A DNA stretch of 64,000 bases, taken from Brachybacterium sp. UMB0905 (lineage in GTDB: Bacteria > Actinomycetota > Actinomycetes > Actinomycetales > Dermabacteraceae). How positions within the stretch are numbered: the first letter of the stretch is position 1; each line of letters starts with the position of its first letter. The position numbers and the translations under genes were made by a program. Below, piece after piece: positions 43,571-52,582 of the stretch. Under the pieces are notes generated by a model. It saw only the letters and a list, made by a program, of their open reading frames with translations. It was not told the DNA's origin and made no database searches. The stretch spans positions 62,001 through 126,000 of the forward strand of contig NZ_PNHL01000006.1 in the NCBI RefSeq assembly GCF_002871795.1. The letters are read 5' to 3'.

Positions 43571-45301
43571 TCAGCCGTTCAGCTTGTCGGAGTCGGCCAT
43601 GTAGCCGATGTTCTTCCAGTCCGGGGTCTGGAAGCCGAACGCGCCGAAGTTGGCCAGGTCGTCGTGCTGGATCATGAAGGTGTAGCCCTGCCACAGCGGC
43701 AGCACACCGGCCAGATCCCACAGGCGCACGTCGATCTCGTTGATCAGATCCAGGCGGGCCTGCGGGTCGGTCTCAACGGCGGCCTGCTCGATGAGCTTGT
43801 CCGTCTCCTCATCGCCGATCTTGCCGAAGTTCTGCTCGCCGCCGGTCTTCCAGATCGCATCGCCCGAGGACAGGAAGGGCGTGCCGTTCCAGCCGAACAG
43901 GGTGATGTCGAAGTCGCCGGGAATGACGTACTTGGAGAACAGGTCGGTGGGCGGCACGGTGCGCACGTCCATCTTGATGCCGATCTCCTTGAGCGCCTCC
44001 TGCACCACGGGGGCGACGGCCTCGTTGGTCTTCGAGCCCTCGTTGTAGGTGTAGGTGATGGCCAGCTCCTTGCCATCCTTGGTGGCCCACTCGCCGGAGA
44101 CGTCGTAGCCGGCCTCCTCGAGCTTCGCCTTGGCGCCCTCGAGGTCCTGCTCGCCGAGCTCGCCGGCGTTGGCCACGTAGCCCTCCTGATTGGCCATCAG
44201 CAGGTGGTTGTCCAGACGGCCCGCGCCCTCGGGGTAGGGCATCACGGCGTTGACGGACTGGAAGATCTCCTCGCGATCCATCGCCATGAAGAACGCCTGC
44301 CGCACGAGCTTGTCCTCGAGCGGGCGGCCAGCGGCGCCGTTGAGGGTCAGGTGGGTCCAGTTCGGGCCGGCGGCGGTGCGCAGGGTCGCCCCCTGGCCCA
44401 CCATCGGCTCGAGCACCGTGTAGGTGGCGGGCACGGAGGTCTCGATCGAGTCCAGCTGGCCGTTCTGGAAGGAGGTCGCGGCCGCGGCCGGGTCCTCGAT
44501 GGTGGTGAACAGGATCTGCTCCAGCAGCGGCTTCTCGCCCCACCAGTTCTCATCCGGCACCACGGTGACGGTCTTGTTGTTGGCGTCGATCTTGCCGATC
44601 TTGAAGGGACCGGCGGTCACGCCGGGCTCCTTCGTCCAGCCCTCGTTGAAGGTCTCGGGGGACTCGGCCAGCTCATCCGGCATGGCGGAGATCAGGCCCA
44701 TCCAGTCCGCGTACGGCTCCGCGAAGGTGATGACGGCGGTGAGCTCATCATCGCCCTGCTCGACGGACTCGACCTTGCTGTAGCCCTCGGAGGAGGCGAT
44801 GGCGTACTCGTCGTCCTTGCCGCTCATGACGTCGAAGACGTTCTTGACGGACTTCCAGTCCAGCGCGGTGCCGTCGGACCACTTCATGTCCGGGTTCAGC
44901 TTGACCTCGACGACCTGCGGGTCCTCGCCGGTCAGCTCCACGCTCTGGGTGTAGTCGGGGTTCGCGGAGACCACGCCGGCGGCGTCGGAGATGACCAGCA
45001 GCGGCTGCATGGTCTCGGAGATCCTGATCGTGTTGGCCTCGTTGCCGTCCGAGCTGAAGGTGTTCCAGTTCGCGGGGAAAGCGTTGTTGGTCAGGCGCAG
45101 CACGCCACCCTCGCCGAGGGCGCTGCGCTCCTGGGCGTTGATGTCGTTGGCGTCCGAGGCGATCGACTCGCCGCCGCCGTCGCTGCCGCCGGAGCCGCCC
45201 CCGTTGCCGCCGTCGGCCTCATCGGCGCGCGTGCAGGCGGCGAGGACGAGCAGGGAGGTCGCCGCGGAGGCGCCGAGGACAGAGCGTCGGGTGAAACGCA
45301 T
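43571..45301 (-). CDS. Peptide ABC transporter substrate-binding lipoprotein (DppA/OppA family)
   Basis: Predicted 576 aa. The N-terminus has a signal with twin Arg (FTRRSVLGASAAT) and a lipobox LVLAAC with Cys23, so it is a lipoprotein, possibly Tat-exported. A Gly/Ser/Asp linker follows. The body is a family 5 extracellular solute-binding protein: NPDMKWSDGTALDWKSVKNVFD, TAGPFKIGKIDANNKTV, ENWWGEKPLLEQILF, VRQAFFMAMDREEIFQSV and FDITLFGWNGTPF. It is the last gene of the permease-permease-ATPase-SBP operon, 44 nt after the ATPase. The ligand, probably oligopeptides, cannot be fixed from sequence. Confidence 0.93.
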   Translation of the reverse strand: MRFTRRSVLGASAATSLLVLAACTRADEADGGNGGGSGGSDGGGESIASDANDINAQERSALGEGGVLRLTNNAFPANWNTFSSDGNEANTIRISETMQPLLVISDAAGVVSANPDYTQSVELTGEDPQVVEVKLNPDMKWSDGTALDWKSVKNVFDVMSGKDDEYAIASSEGYSKVESVEQGDDELTAVITFAEPYADWMGLISAMPDELAESPETFNEGWTKEPGVTAGPFKIGKIDANNKTVTVVPDENWWGEKPLLEQILFTTIEDPAAAATSFQNGQLDSIETSVPATYTVLEPMVGQGATLRTAAGPNWTHLTLNGAAGRPLEDKLVRQAFFMAMDREEIFQSVNAVMPYPEGAGRLDNHLLMANQEGYVANAGELGEQDLEGAKAKLEEAGYDVSGEWATKDGKELAITYTYNEGSKTNEAVAPVVQEALKEIGIKMDVRTVPPTDLFSKYVIPGDFDITLFGWNGTPFLSSGDAIWKTGGEQNFGKIGDEETDKLIEQAAVETDPQARLDLINEIDVRLWDLAGVLPLWQGYTFMIQHDDLANFGAFGFQTPDWKNIGYMADSDKLNG

Positions 45302-45345
45302 GGAGTGTTCCTCCTAATCGAGCGCTGGGTGCGGGTCCCAGCAGG

Positions 45346-47409
45346 TCAGAGTTTCGCCGCGATGTCCGTGAAGTGACAGGCCGCAGCGTGAGCCGCTTCC
45401 GCTCCGCCATGGAGCTGAGGTAGCTCGGAGGAGCACCGGGTGCGCTGCTCCTCGGACAGGAGATCCCGATACACGGGGCAGCGCCCCGCGAAACGGCATC
45501 CACTGGGGATGTTGTCGGGAGAGGGAACGTCACCGGCGAGGATGATCCGCGCCCGAGACTTCTCGACCTCCGGATCCGGCACCGGCACCGCGGAGAGCAG
45601 GGCCTTGGTATACGGATGCTGGGGGCTCTCGAAGACTGCACGGGTGTCTCCGATCTCCACGATCTTGCCTAGGTACATTACTGCGATGCGGTCCGAGATG
45701 TGGCTCACGACCGACAGATCATGGGACACGAATAGATAACTAAGTCCCAGGCGATTCTTGAGGTCATCGAGCAGATTGATAACGCCGGCCTGGATCGAGA
45801 CGTCGAGCGCGGAGACCGGCTCGTCCAGCACGATGAGCTTGGGCTCGCAGGCCAGCGCCCGGGCGATGCCCACGCGCTGACGCTGCCCGCCGGAGAACTC
45901 CGTGGGGTAGCGCGAGGCCTGCTCGGGCAGCAGCCCGACGGTGCGCAGCAGCCAGTCCACCCGCTCGTCCATCTTCTCGGCCGAGTAGCCCTGCACGCGC
46001 ATCGGCTCGCGCAGGATGTCGCCGATGGGCAGGCGGGGGTCCAGGGACGCCATCGGGTCCTGGAACACGATCGCCACCTCGGAGCGCATGGCGGCGCGCT
46101 GCTTGCGATTCAGCGATGAGGTGTCCAGTCCCCCGATCTCGATCGTGCCGCTCTGCGGCTTCTGCAGCTGCATGACCTCGAGGATGGTCGTGGACTTGCC
46201 GGAGCCGGACTCTCCCACCAGTGCAAGGCATTCCCCCTGGCGGATCTCCAGATCCACCTCATCGACCGCCCGGACCTCCCCCAGCTTGCGCTTGACCAGC
46301 ACGCCCTTGGAGATCGGGAAGGTGCGCAGCAGGCCGTCGGTGCGGAGCGCTACCTCCCGCTGCTCGCGCGGCAGCGTCACCTCGGGGTCGGCGATCTGGG
46401 GGCGCGGGTAGATGTCCAGGCTCTCGGCGAGCTGATCCGCGTGATGGCAGGCGGCCAGGTGATCCTCCGCGGCCTGCGGGGCCGGGAGCAGCTCGGGATC
46501 CTCACGCTGGCAGCGCGTGGTGGCGATCGGGCAGCGCGGCGCGAAGGGGCAGCCGTCGGGCAGCGCGACCAGGGAGGGCGGGCTGCCCTTGACGGAGATC
46601 AGCGGCTCCTTGACGGCCACATCGGCGCGCGGCACGGAGGAGAGCAGGCCGACGGTGTAGGGCATGCGGGGCCGGGTGAAGACCTCATGCGCGGTGCCGC
46701 TCTCCACAGCCTCGCCGGCGTACATCACGAGCACCCGGTCGGCGAAGCCCGCCACGACGCCGAGGTCGTGGGTGATGAGGATGGTCGCGGCGCCGGTCAT
46801 CTCCTGCGCCGTCTTGAGCAGCTCCATCACCTGCGCCTGGATCGTCACATCCAGCGCCGTGGTGGGCTCATCGGCGATGATCAGGTCCGGCTCGTTGGCG
46901 ATCGCGATGGCGATCATGGCGCGCTGCCGCATGCCGCCGGAGTACTCGTGCGGGTACTGCCCGGCGCGACGCGCCGGGTTGGGGATCCCCACGGCCTCCA
47001 GCAACTCGATCGCGCGCTCATTGGCCTGGGCGCGGCTGACCTCGGGGTGGTGAATGCGCACCACCTCGGCGATCTGCTGGCCGACGGTGTACACCGGGGT
47101 CAGGGCGGACAGCGGGTCCTGGAACACCATGGAGATGCGGCCGCCGCGCAGATCCGAGAGCTGCTTGTCGTTCATCGCCAGCAGGTTCTCGCCGTCGAAG
47201 TGAATCTCACCGCTGACGCGGGCGGAACCGGGCAGCAGGCCCATCACCGCCAGGGAGCTGACGGACTTTCCCGAGCCGGACTCGCCGACGATCGCGAGCG
47301 CTTCGCCGCGGTGGACGTCATAGCTGAGGGAGCGCACGGCACGGACGATGCCGGCCTCCGAGGGGAAGGAGACGCTGAGGTCCCGGACGGAGAGCAGAGG
47401 AGTGGTCAT
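45346..47409 (-). CDS. Peptide ABC transporter, fused dual ATPase (DppD-DppF type)
   Basis: Predicted 687 aa with two complete ATPase halves. Half 1 has Walker A GESGSGKS, signature YSGGMRQR and Walker B LIIADEPTTALD; half 2 has GESGSGKS, FSGGQRQR and LIVLDEPVSALD. Each half ends in the oligopeptide-type C-terminal segment (oligo_HPY) with Cys clusters: CPFAPRCPIATTRC and CRFAGRCPVYRDLL. Separate D and F genes are the norm, so this is a fusion. A short tract in half 2 (45721-45780) is only 27/60 G+C with atypical codons. The start overlaps no neighbour; the permease ends 8 nt upstream. Confidence 0.94.
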   Translation of the reverse strand: MTTPLLSVRDLSVSFPSEAGIVRAVRSLSYDVHRGEALAIVGESGSGKSVSSLAVMGLLPGSARVSGEIHFDGENLLAMNDKQLSDLRGGRISMVFQDPLSALTPVYTVGQQIAEVVRIHHPEVSRAQANERAIELLEAVGIPNPARRAGQYPHEYSGGMRQRAMIAIAIANEPDLIIADEPTTALDVTIQAQVMELLKTAQEMTGAATILITHDLGVVAGFADRVLVMYAGEAVESGTAHEVFTRPRMPYTVGLLSSVPRADVAVKEPLISVKGSPPSLVALPDGCPFAPRCPIATTRCQREDPELLPAPQAAEDHLAACHHADQLAESLDIYPRPQIADPEVTLPREQREVALRTDGLLRTFPISKGVLVKRKLGEVRAVDEVDLEIRQGECLALVGESGSGKSTTILEVMQLQKPQSGTIEIGGLDTSSLNRKQRAAMRSEVAIVFQDPMASLDPRLPIGDILREPMRVQGYSAEKMDERVDWLLRTVGLLPEQASRYPTEFSGGQRQRVGIARALACEPKLIVLDEPVSALDVSIQAGVINLLDDLKNRLGLSYLFVSHDLSVVSHISDRIAVMYLGKIVEIGDTRAVFESPQHPYTKALLSAVPVPDPEVEKSRARIILAGDVPSPDNIPSGCRFAGRCPVYRDLLSEEQRTRCSSELPQLHGGAEAAHAAACHFTDIAAKL

Positions 47410-47417
47410 CGGATACC

Positions 47418-48509
47418 TCAGAGGCGGCTGGAGCCGCTGGTCGGGTCGAGGGCGTCGCGCAGCGCTTCGCCCATCAGATTGATCGAGATCACGAGGATGC
47501 CCAGCACCAGGGCGGGCCACACCCACGTGTGCGGGAACGCGATGTTGTACTCGCTGAGCACCTTCCCCAGCGACACCAGCGGGTACTGGATGCCGAAGCC
47601 GATGAAGGACAGGCCGGTCTCACCGAGGATCGCCGCGGAGACGCCGAGGGTGGTGTCGATGATGATCCAGCTGGCGACGTTCGGCAGGACGTGCCGCCAG
47701 GTGTTCACCACGGGGTTCACGCCCATGAAGCGCGCGGCCTGCACATAGTCGGTGCGCACCAGCTGCTGGGTCATCGCACGCAGCACACGGGCGGCAAGCA
47801 TCCAGCTGAACAGGGCCAGCAGTGGGATCAGCACCAGCCAGCGCAGCTCGAAGGTGGTGCCCAGCAGGCTGTTCAGTCCGCCCTGACGCTCAGCCAGCCA
47901 CTGCTGCAGCGGCGTGGAGAACAGCATCAGCAGCAGCAGGGAGGGGATCACCAGGAACAGGTTGATGAGGTTGACGATCGTGATGTCGATGAACGATCCC
48001 AGGCGGCCGCGTCCGATCATCCATCCCGAGATCGTCCCCACGATGACGGCGATGATCATGGTGAGCACCGCGGTGCCCAGGCCGATGATGATCGAGATCC
48101 GCAGTCCCTGCATGGTGCGGGCGAAGACGTCGTGCCCGAACTCGTTGACCCCGAACCAGTGGTACTGGCTGGGCTCGCTGAGCACATTGCGCAGGTCCGT
48201 CTCATTGGGCGTGTAGTGGTAGAACATCGGCGCGAAGATCGCCAGCAGCACCAGGGTGCCGAAGCCGATCATGCCCACCCAGGCGCCCGGGTTGCGCAGG
48301 AAGCGGCGGCGCAGCAGCTGGCTGCGGCTCATGGTGACGATGCGCTCCGGCGCTTCGGCGTCCAGCTCCGCGTCCACCAGGGCGTCATCGACGTAGGCGT
48401 CGTCGGCGCCGGGGCTGTGGGCGGACTCCATCGCCAGGGCGTCCGGGCGGTGCTCCTTCAGCTCGCCGGCCTCGACGGGGTCCTTCATATTGGGGGTCGA
48501 AGAGGTCAC
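47418..48509 (-). CDS. Peptide ABC transporter permease, DppC type
   Basis: Predicted 363 aa. A long acidic cytosolic tail of about 65 residues (VDDALVDAELDAEAPER) precedes RRRFLRNPGAWVGMIGF, the usual OppC/DppC N-terminal motif. About six membrane helices follow, with the EAA-type loop YVQAARFMGVNPVVNTWRHVLPN facing the ATPase, and it ends GEALRDALDP. It is 4 nt after the other permease and 8 nt before the ATPase gene. Confidence 0.93.
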   Translation of the reverse strand: MTSSTPNMKDPVEAGELKEHRPDALAMESAHSPGADDAYVDDALVDAELDAEAPERIVTMSRSQLLRRRFLRNPGAWVGMIGFGTLVLLAIFAPMFYHYTPNETDLRNVLSEPSQYHWFGVNEFGHDVFARTMQGLRISIIIGLGTAVLTMIIAVIVGTISGWMIGRGRLGSFIDITIVNLINLFLVIPSLLLLMLFSTPLQQWLAERQGGLNSLLGTTFELRWLVLIPLLALFSWMLAARVLRAMTQQLVRTDYVQAARFMGVNPVVNTWRHVLPNVASWIIIDTTLGVSAAILGETGLSFIGFGIQYPLVSLGKVLSEYNIAFPHTWVWPALVLGILVISINLMGEALRDALDPTSGSSRL

Positions 48510-48513
48510 GGGA

Positions 48514-49506
48514 TCACCGGATCCTGGGGTCGAGAGCGCCCTGCAGGATGTCTGCGAGGGTGGCGGAGAACAGGGTGAGGATCGCGCCGTACAGGGCGAC
48601 GGCAGCGGTGCCGTTGACGTCGGCGATCTGGATGGCCTGCACGGAGTAGCGGCCGATCCCGTTCCAGTTGAACATCAGCTCCACGAACAGGGAGCCGCCG
48701 AAGGCCGAGCCGACCGCGAAGGCGAGGTACTGGCCCATGGGGATCAGTGCCATGCGCAGGCCGTGGCGGCGCATCGCGCCCAGGCGCGACAGTCCCTTGG
48801 CGCGCGCGGTGCGCAGATAGTCCGAGCCGAGCACGTCCAGCGTGGTGACTTTCATGTACCGCGAGTACGAGGCCATGCCGAACAGGGCCAGCACGATCGT
48901 GGGCATCACGAGGGCCTGCGCCTGGTAGACGATCGAGTCCCAGCTACCCTCCTCGAGCAGCGGATTGATCGGGTTCAGCGCCGGAAGCTTGAAGCCGGTG
49001 ACGTTGCCGACGATCTCGTTGATCTGCTGCACCACGAGGATCACCACGACCGTGGGCAGGGAGAGGATGGTGAAGGACAGCAGGGTGATGGCGCGGTCGC
49101 TCAGGCTGTGGCGGCGCACGGCGGAGAAGGCGCCGACGATGATCCCGAGGATCACGCCGATCGAGGTGCCCAGGATGATCAGCCGCAGCGAGATGGGCAC
49201 GCGCACCTTCATCTCGTCGAGCACCGGGTTCATCACCTTGTTGGTGCCGGTGGTGACGCCGAGGTCTCCGCGCACGACGCCGCCGAGCCAGGTGGCGTAG
49301 CGCTCCATCAGCGGGGTGTCAGGGTTGACGTTGCGCGCATTGAGGTACAGCTGCGCGGTCGCTTCCGGCACGGGCTCCGTGGCCTGCGGCGGGTAGAGCA
49401 CCTCTTCGGGGTGCAGCAGGCCCGCGGCCAAGAGGTATGCCCCGCTGGTGGCGATGAACGTCAGGACGAGATACGTCAGGAACCGCAGCGTGATGAACCT
49501 AGCCAC
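48514..49506 (-). CDS. Peptide ABC transporter permease, DppB type
   Basis: Predicted 330 aa from GTG 49506, with GGGAGG 5 nt upstream; the frame is open further. The N-terminus is RFITLRFLTYLVLTFIATSGAYLLAA, typical of OppB/DppB, followed by an extracytoplasmic stretch (residues 30-95) and five more helices. The EAA-like loop YLRTARAKGLSRLGAMRRHGLRMALIP is clear. It is the first gene of the operon; the promoter must lie in 49507-49640, next to the divergent small membrane-protein gene. Confidence 0.93.
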   Translation of the reverse strand: MARFITLRFLTYLVLTFIATSGAYLLAAGLLHPEEVLYPPQATEPVPEATAQLYLNARNVNPDTPLMERYATWLGGVVRGDLGVTTGTNKVMNPVLDEMKVRVPISLRLIILGTSIGVILGIIVGAFSAVRRHSLSDRAITLLSFTILSLPTVVVILVVQQINEIVGNVTGFKLPALNPINPLLEEGSWDSIVYQAQALVMPTIVLALFGMASYSRYMKVTTLDVLGSDYLRTARAKGLSRLGAMRRHGLRMALIPMGQYLAFAVGSAFGGSLFVELMFNWNGIGRYSVQAIQIADVNGTAAVALYGAILTLFSATLADILQGALDPRIR

Positions 49507-49647
49507 GATCCCTCCCGAGCGCCGATGCCAATAGTCCAGTCCTTCCGTGGGGGCGTGCGCGCACAACGGTGCCGCGCACGAGGTCAGTTCGTCACTGTAC
49601 CGGCTGATGTGGCCTGGTCCACCCGCGGGCCCTCGTAGAGTGAGACC

Positions 49648-49947
49648 GTGACCGTTCTGTATTGGATTGCCCTGCTAGCGGGGATCGTGCTGGCCGTGCT
49701 GGCCTGCGACCTGCTGGGGCGACGCGGGATCGGTCAGTGGCCGGTGGGTCTGGCGGTGCTGGCTCTCGCCCTGCTGGGCGGGCTGCTGTACTCGGCGACC
49801 GTGGTGTCCTTCGCGCTCGGCACGGGACTGGGGTACCTGGCAGTGGTGGGCGCAGGCTTCGTGCGCAGCGTCAGCGCCCACCGTCGCGCACGCCGCAGCG
49901 AACGGGAACGGGCCGCGCAGATCCGACGACGCCAGCTGGAGCTATGA
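49648..49947 (+). CDS. Small three-helix membrane protein
   Basis: Predicted 99 aa. GTG 49648 lies exactly 6 nt after TAGAGT (49636-49641), so it is probably leaderless. Three hydrophobic segments cover most of the chain (LYWIALLAGIVLAVLAC, WPVGLAVLALALLGGLLYSATVV, TGLGYLAVVGAGFV), ending with a basic tail (HRRARRSERERAAQIRRRQ). No family recognised. It is divergent from the peptide transporter and convergent with moeA2. Confidence 0.65.
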   Translation: MTVLYWIALLAGIVLAVLACDLLGRRGIGQWPVGLAVLALALLGGLLYSATVVSFALGTGLGYLAVVGAGFVRSVSAHRRARRSERERAAQIRRRQLEL

Positions 49948-49972
49948 ACCCCGCCAGCATCGCGCCGCAGGC

Positions 49973-51193
49973 TCAGGCCAGCAGATCCACCACGGGCACC
50001 GGGTCCTCGGGCGCCCGGTCGCGCTCGAGCAGGATCAGCACCTCTGCGGTGCCGTAGGGCATCAGCCGCGCACCGGGCACCACATGAACCCCGTCGGGGC
50101 CGAGGCGTCCGGGCAGCACCCGCAGATGCGGGACCCGGCCGCGCCACGTGGGCAGCTGTCCGCGCAGCGGCAGGCGTAGCAGCTCCCGCTCCCCCTCCAG
50201 CAGCGGCCGCACGAACAGGTGGAACCCGGCCAGGGCGCCGACGGGGGTGCCCGGCAGGTGCACCAGCGGCGTCGCCTCCCCCGGCGCTGCGTCGGACGGA
50301 AGGCAGCCCCAGCCCTGGGGGCCGCCGGGCTTGAGATCCAGGTGCGCGAAGCGGCTGCTGCCCTCCAGCGCGGACTTGACCACGTCATAGGCGCCGTGGC
50401 CGATGCCGCCGGTAGTCACCACGAGGTCGGCGTCGCGTGCTGCGGCCTTCAGCACGGCCCGGAAGTCCGCGACATCGTCGCTGCTGCGGTGGATGCTGGC
50501 AGCGCAGCCCAGGGCATCCAGCTGGGCGGCGAGCATCAGCGAGTTCGACTCCCGCACCGCCCCCGAGTCCGCGGCGATCATCTCGCCGCTGAGCAGCTCA
50601 TTGCCCGTGACCACGACCGCCACCCGCCACGGCTCGCGCACCGGCAGGCTCCGGATCCCGAGCGTGGTCGCCAGTCCCACGAGCGCCGCACCCACCCGCT
50701 GCCCCGCCGGGGCCAGCAGCGCCCCGTCGGCCACCTCCTCACCGGCCGCCCGCACATGTCGGCCCACCTCGAGAGCGGCCACGTCGATCCGCACCTGCGC
50801 GGGGGCGGGGCCGACGGGGCGGGCATCGGTGCGCTCGACCGGCACCACGGCATCGGCCCCCTGGGGGACGGGGGCACCGGTCATGATGCGGGCGGCGGTG
50901 CCGGGCCGCAGCGTGCGCACGCCCGCCGTCGAGGCGGGGATATCGCCGTCGACCGGCACCGTCACCTGCTCCGGCCGGGCCTCACCGCCGGTGGGCAGCT
51001 GCGCGAGCAGCGCTGCAGCATGCACCGCGAAGCCGTCCATCGCAGCGACCGGCAGCGCGGGAATCGGCTCCGGAGAGTGCAGATCCGCGGCCAGACGCAG
51101 ACCGCGGGCCTGGCGCGGGGGCAGCGGCGCGACGGGGCGGGGCCGGGGGGTGAGGGCGTCCAGCAGCTCGGCGCGCCAGGTCCATGCGTCCAT
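49973..51193 (-). CDS. Second MoeA-like molybdopterin molybdenumtransferase
   Basis: Predicted 406 aa, a divergent MoeA paralogue. Recognisable motifs are PVAAMDGFAVHAAALLAQL (MDGFA replaces MDGYA), AARIMTGAPVPQGADAVVPVE, VVVTGNELLSGEMIAADSGAVRESNS, VTTGGIGHGAYDVVKSAL and LPGTPVGALAGFHLFV (LPGTPV replaces LPGNPV). Many actinobacteria carry several MoeA copies. It lies 9 kb from the main Moco cluster and alone. TAGGAT lies 6 nt before the ATG (minus strand 51200-51205), indicating a leaderless start. Confidence 0.9.
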   Translation of the reverse strand: MDAWTWRAELLDALTPRPRPVAPLPPRQARGLRLAADLHSPEPIPALPVAAMDGFAVHAAALLAQLPTGGEARPEQVTVPVDGDIPASTAGVRTLRPGTAARIMTGAPVPQGADAVVPVERTDARPVGPAPAQVRIDVAALEVGRHVRAAGEEVADGALLAPAGQRVGAALVGLATTLGIRSLPVREPWRVAVVVTGNELLSGEMIAADSGAVRESNSLMLAAQLDALGCAASIHRSSDDVADFRAVLKAAARDADLVVTTGGIGHGAYDVVKSALEGSSRFAHLDLKPGGPQGWGCLPSDAAPGEATPLVHLPGTPVGALAGFHLFVRPLLEGERELLRLPLRGQLPTWRGRVPHLRVLPGRLGPDGVHVVPGARLMPYGTAEVLILLERDRAPEDPVPVVDLLA

Positions 51194-51233
51194 CCCTCGA
51201 TCCTAGGCGGCAGCCCTCGATCCACGGCGGCAG
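51194..51233. repeat. Tandem 20-nt duplication over the moeA2 promoter
   Basis: CCCTCGATCCTAGGCGGCAG at 51194-51213 is followed directly by a copy differing at two bases at 51214-51233. The first copy contains the -10 TAGGAT of moeA2 (minus strand); the second has TGG instead of TAG and would not work as a -10. Confidence 0.7.
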
Positions 51234-51294
51234 CGCGAGGACCGCTGCGCAGCGGACGCTGCGGGGACCGGGCAGACTCTGCCATGATCGACGG

Positions 51295-52557
51295 ATGCGC
51301 GAGACCATGCTGGAGCCGGTACTCACCCCTGATGGCTGGGCCCTGCTGAACTCGCTGCCGCCCTACCGGGAGCAGGATTCCCTCGCGCGAGCCACGGCGC
51401 TGCGGCGGGCCGGGCACAGCCCAGAGCTGGTCTCCGCGGTGATGACGCAGTCGCGGCTGCGGGCACGGGCGCAGGAGAAGTTCGGGGAGTTCGCCGGGCG
51501 CATGCTGTTCACGCAGGCCGGGCTCGAGCAGGCCACCCGGCTGCCGGTGGCGGCGCTGCACGCCCGCCGGTTCCAGCAGGCCCAGGTCACCTCGGTCGCC
51601 GATCTGGGCTGCGGCATCGGCGGAGATGCGATGGCGCTGGCGGGCCTGGGCCTCACGGTCCGGGCGGTGGATCGCGACCCGGCGACGGTGGCGGTCGCGA
51701 CGGTGAACCTGCGGCCGTTCCCGAGCGCGAGTGTGCACCTGGGGCGCGCCGAGGGGCACGACCCCACCGACACCGAGGCGGTGTGGCTGGATCCGGCGCG
51801 ACGGGCCCCGCAGCGCGGGCGCGACCGTCGGCTCCACGATCCCGAGGAGTACCAGCCGCCGCTGAGCGCGGTGCTGGATCTCGCGCGGCGCCTGGGGCGC
51901 GGCACGCAGGATGGACCGCTGGGCGCGAAGCTGGGCCCGGGGATCGACCGCATGGCGCTGCCGGATGATGCCGAGGTGCAGTGGCTGTCCTTCCACGGCC
52001 AGGTGCTCGAGGCGACGCTGTGGACCGGGCCGCTCGCCCGCCCGGGGGTGCGCTCGAGCGCCCTGGTGATCGGACGGGACGGGGCGCGGCAGATGGATCT
52101 GGGGAGCGAGGAGGCCGGGAACCCCGGGGATCCGGTGCCGGGCCCGGTGGGAGATCACCTGTATGAGCCCGACGGGGCGGTGATCCGCGCGGGCCTCATC
52201 GGCACCCTCGCCCAGCAGCTTCAGGCCCGCACCCTGGACCCCTCGATCGCGCATCTCACCGGCGACCGTCTGGTGCACACTCCCTTCGCCGCCGGGTACA
52301 CGGTGCGTGATGTGCTGCCCTTTGGGATGAAGCGCCTGGCCTCGTACCTGCGCGAGCACCGCATCGGGGTGCTGGAGATCAAGAAGCGCGGCACCGCGGT
52401 GGAGCCCGAGCAGCTGCGCCGCTCCCTGCGGCCCCGCCGTTTCGGGGAGGAGCAGGCCACCCTGATCCTCACCCGCATCGCCGGGGAGCAGTCGGTGATC
52501 ATCACCTCCCCGCATCCGCGGCCGTCCAGCCCCGCTGCCCCGGAGCCCGCCGCATGA
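51295..52557 (+). CDS. Class I SAM-dependent methyltransferase with THUMP-like C-terminus
   Basis: Predicted 420 aa from ATG 51295 (CATGAT ends 6 nt upstream; ATG 51307 is an alternative). The SAM site is VADLGCGIGGDAMALAGLGLTVRAVDRDPATVAVA near residue 100, followed by EAVWLDPARRAP, a DPPY-like position, then WLSFHGQVLEATLW and a C-terminal THUMP-like domain (FGMKRLASYLREHRIGVLEIKKRGTAVEPEQLRRSL). The family is conserved in actinobacteria and may modify RNA, but its target is not established. It lies 13 nt before the DUF4129 gene and may head the MoxR operon. Confidence 0.82.
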   Translation: MRETMLEPVLTPDGWALLNSLPPYREQDSLARATALRRAGHSPELVSAVMTQSRLRARAQEKFGEFAGRMLFTQAGLEQATRLPVAALHARRFQQAQVTSVADLGCGIGGDAMALAGLGLTVRAVDRDPATVAVATVNLRPFPSASVHLGRAEGHDPTDTEAVWLDPARRAPQRGRDRRLHDPEEYQPPLSAVLDLARRLGRGTQDGPLGAKLGPGIDRMALPDDAEVQWLSFHGQVLEATLWTGPLARPGVRSSALVIGRDGARQMDLGSEEAGNPGDPVPGPVGDHLYEPDGAVIRAGLIGTLAQQLQARTLDPSIAHLTGDRLVHTPFAAGYTVRDVLPFGMKRLASYLREHRIGVLEIKKRGTAVEPEQLRRSLRPRRFGEEQATLILTRIAGEQSVIITSPHPRPSSPAAPEPAA

Positions 52558-52582
52558 AGGGATCAGCCGCATGAAGAGATCC
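52549..52582 (+). repeat. 17-nt tandem near-duplication spanning a stop and the next start
   Basis: GCCGCATGAAGGGATCA (52549-52565) is followed directly by GCCGCATGAAGAGATCC (52566-52582), 15 of 17 identical. The first unit contains the TGA stop of the methyltransferase; the second contains the ATG start of the DUF4129 gene. Confidence 0.7.
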
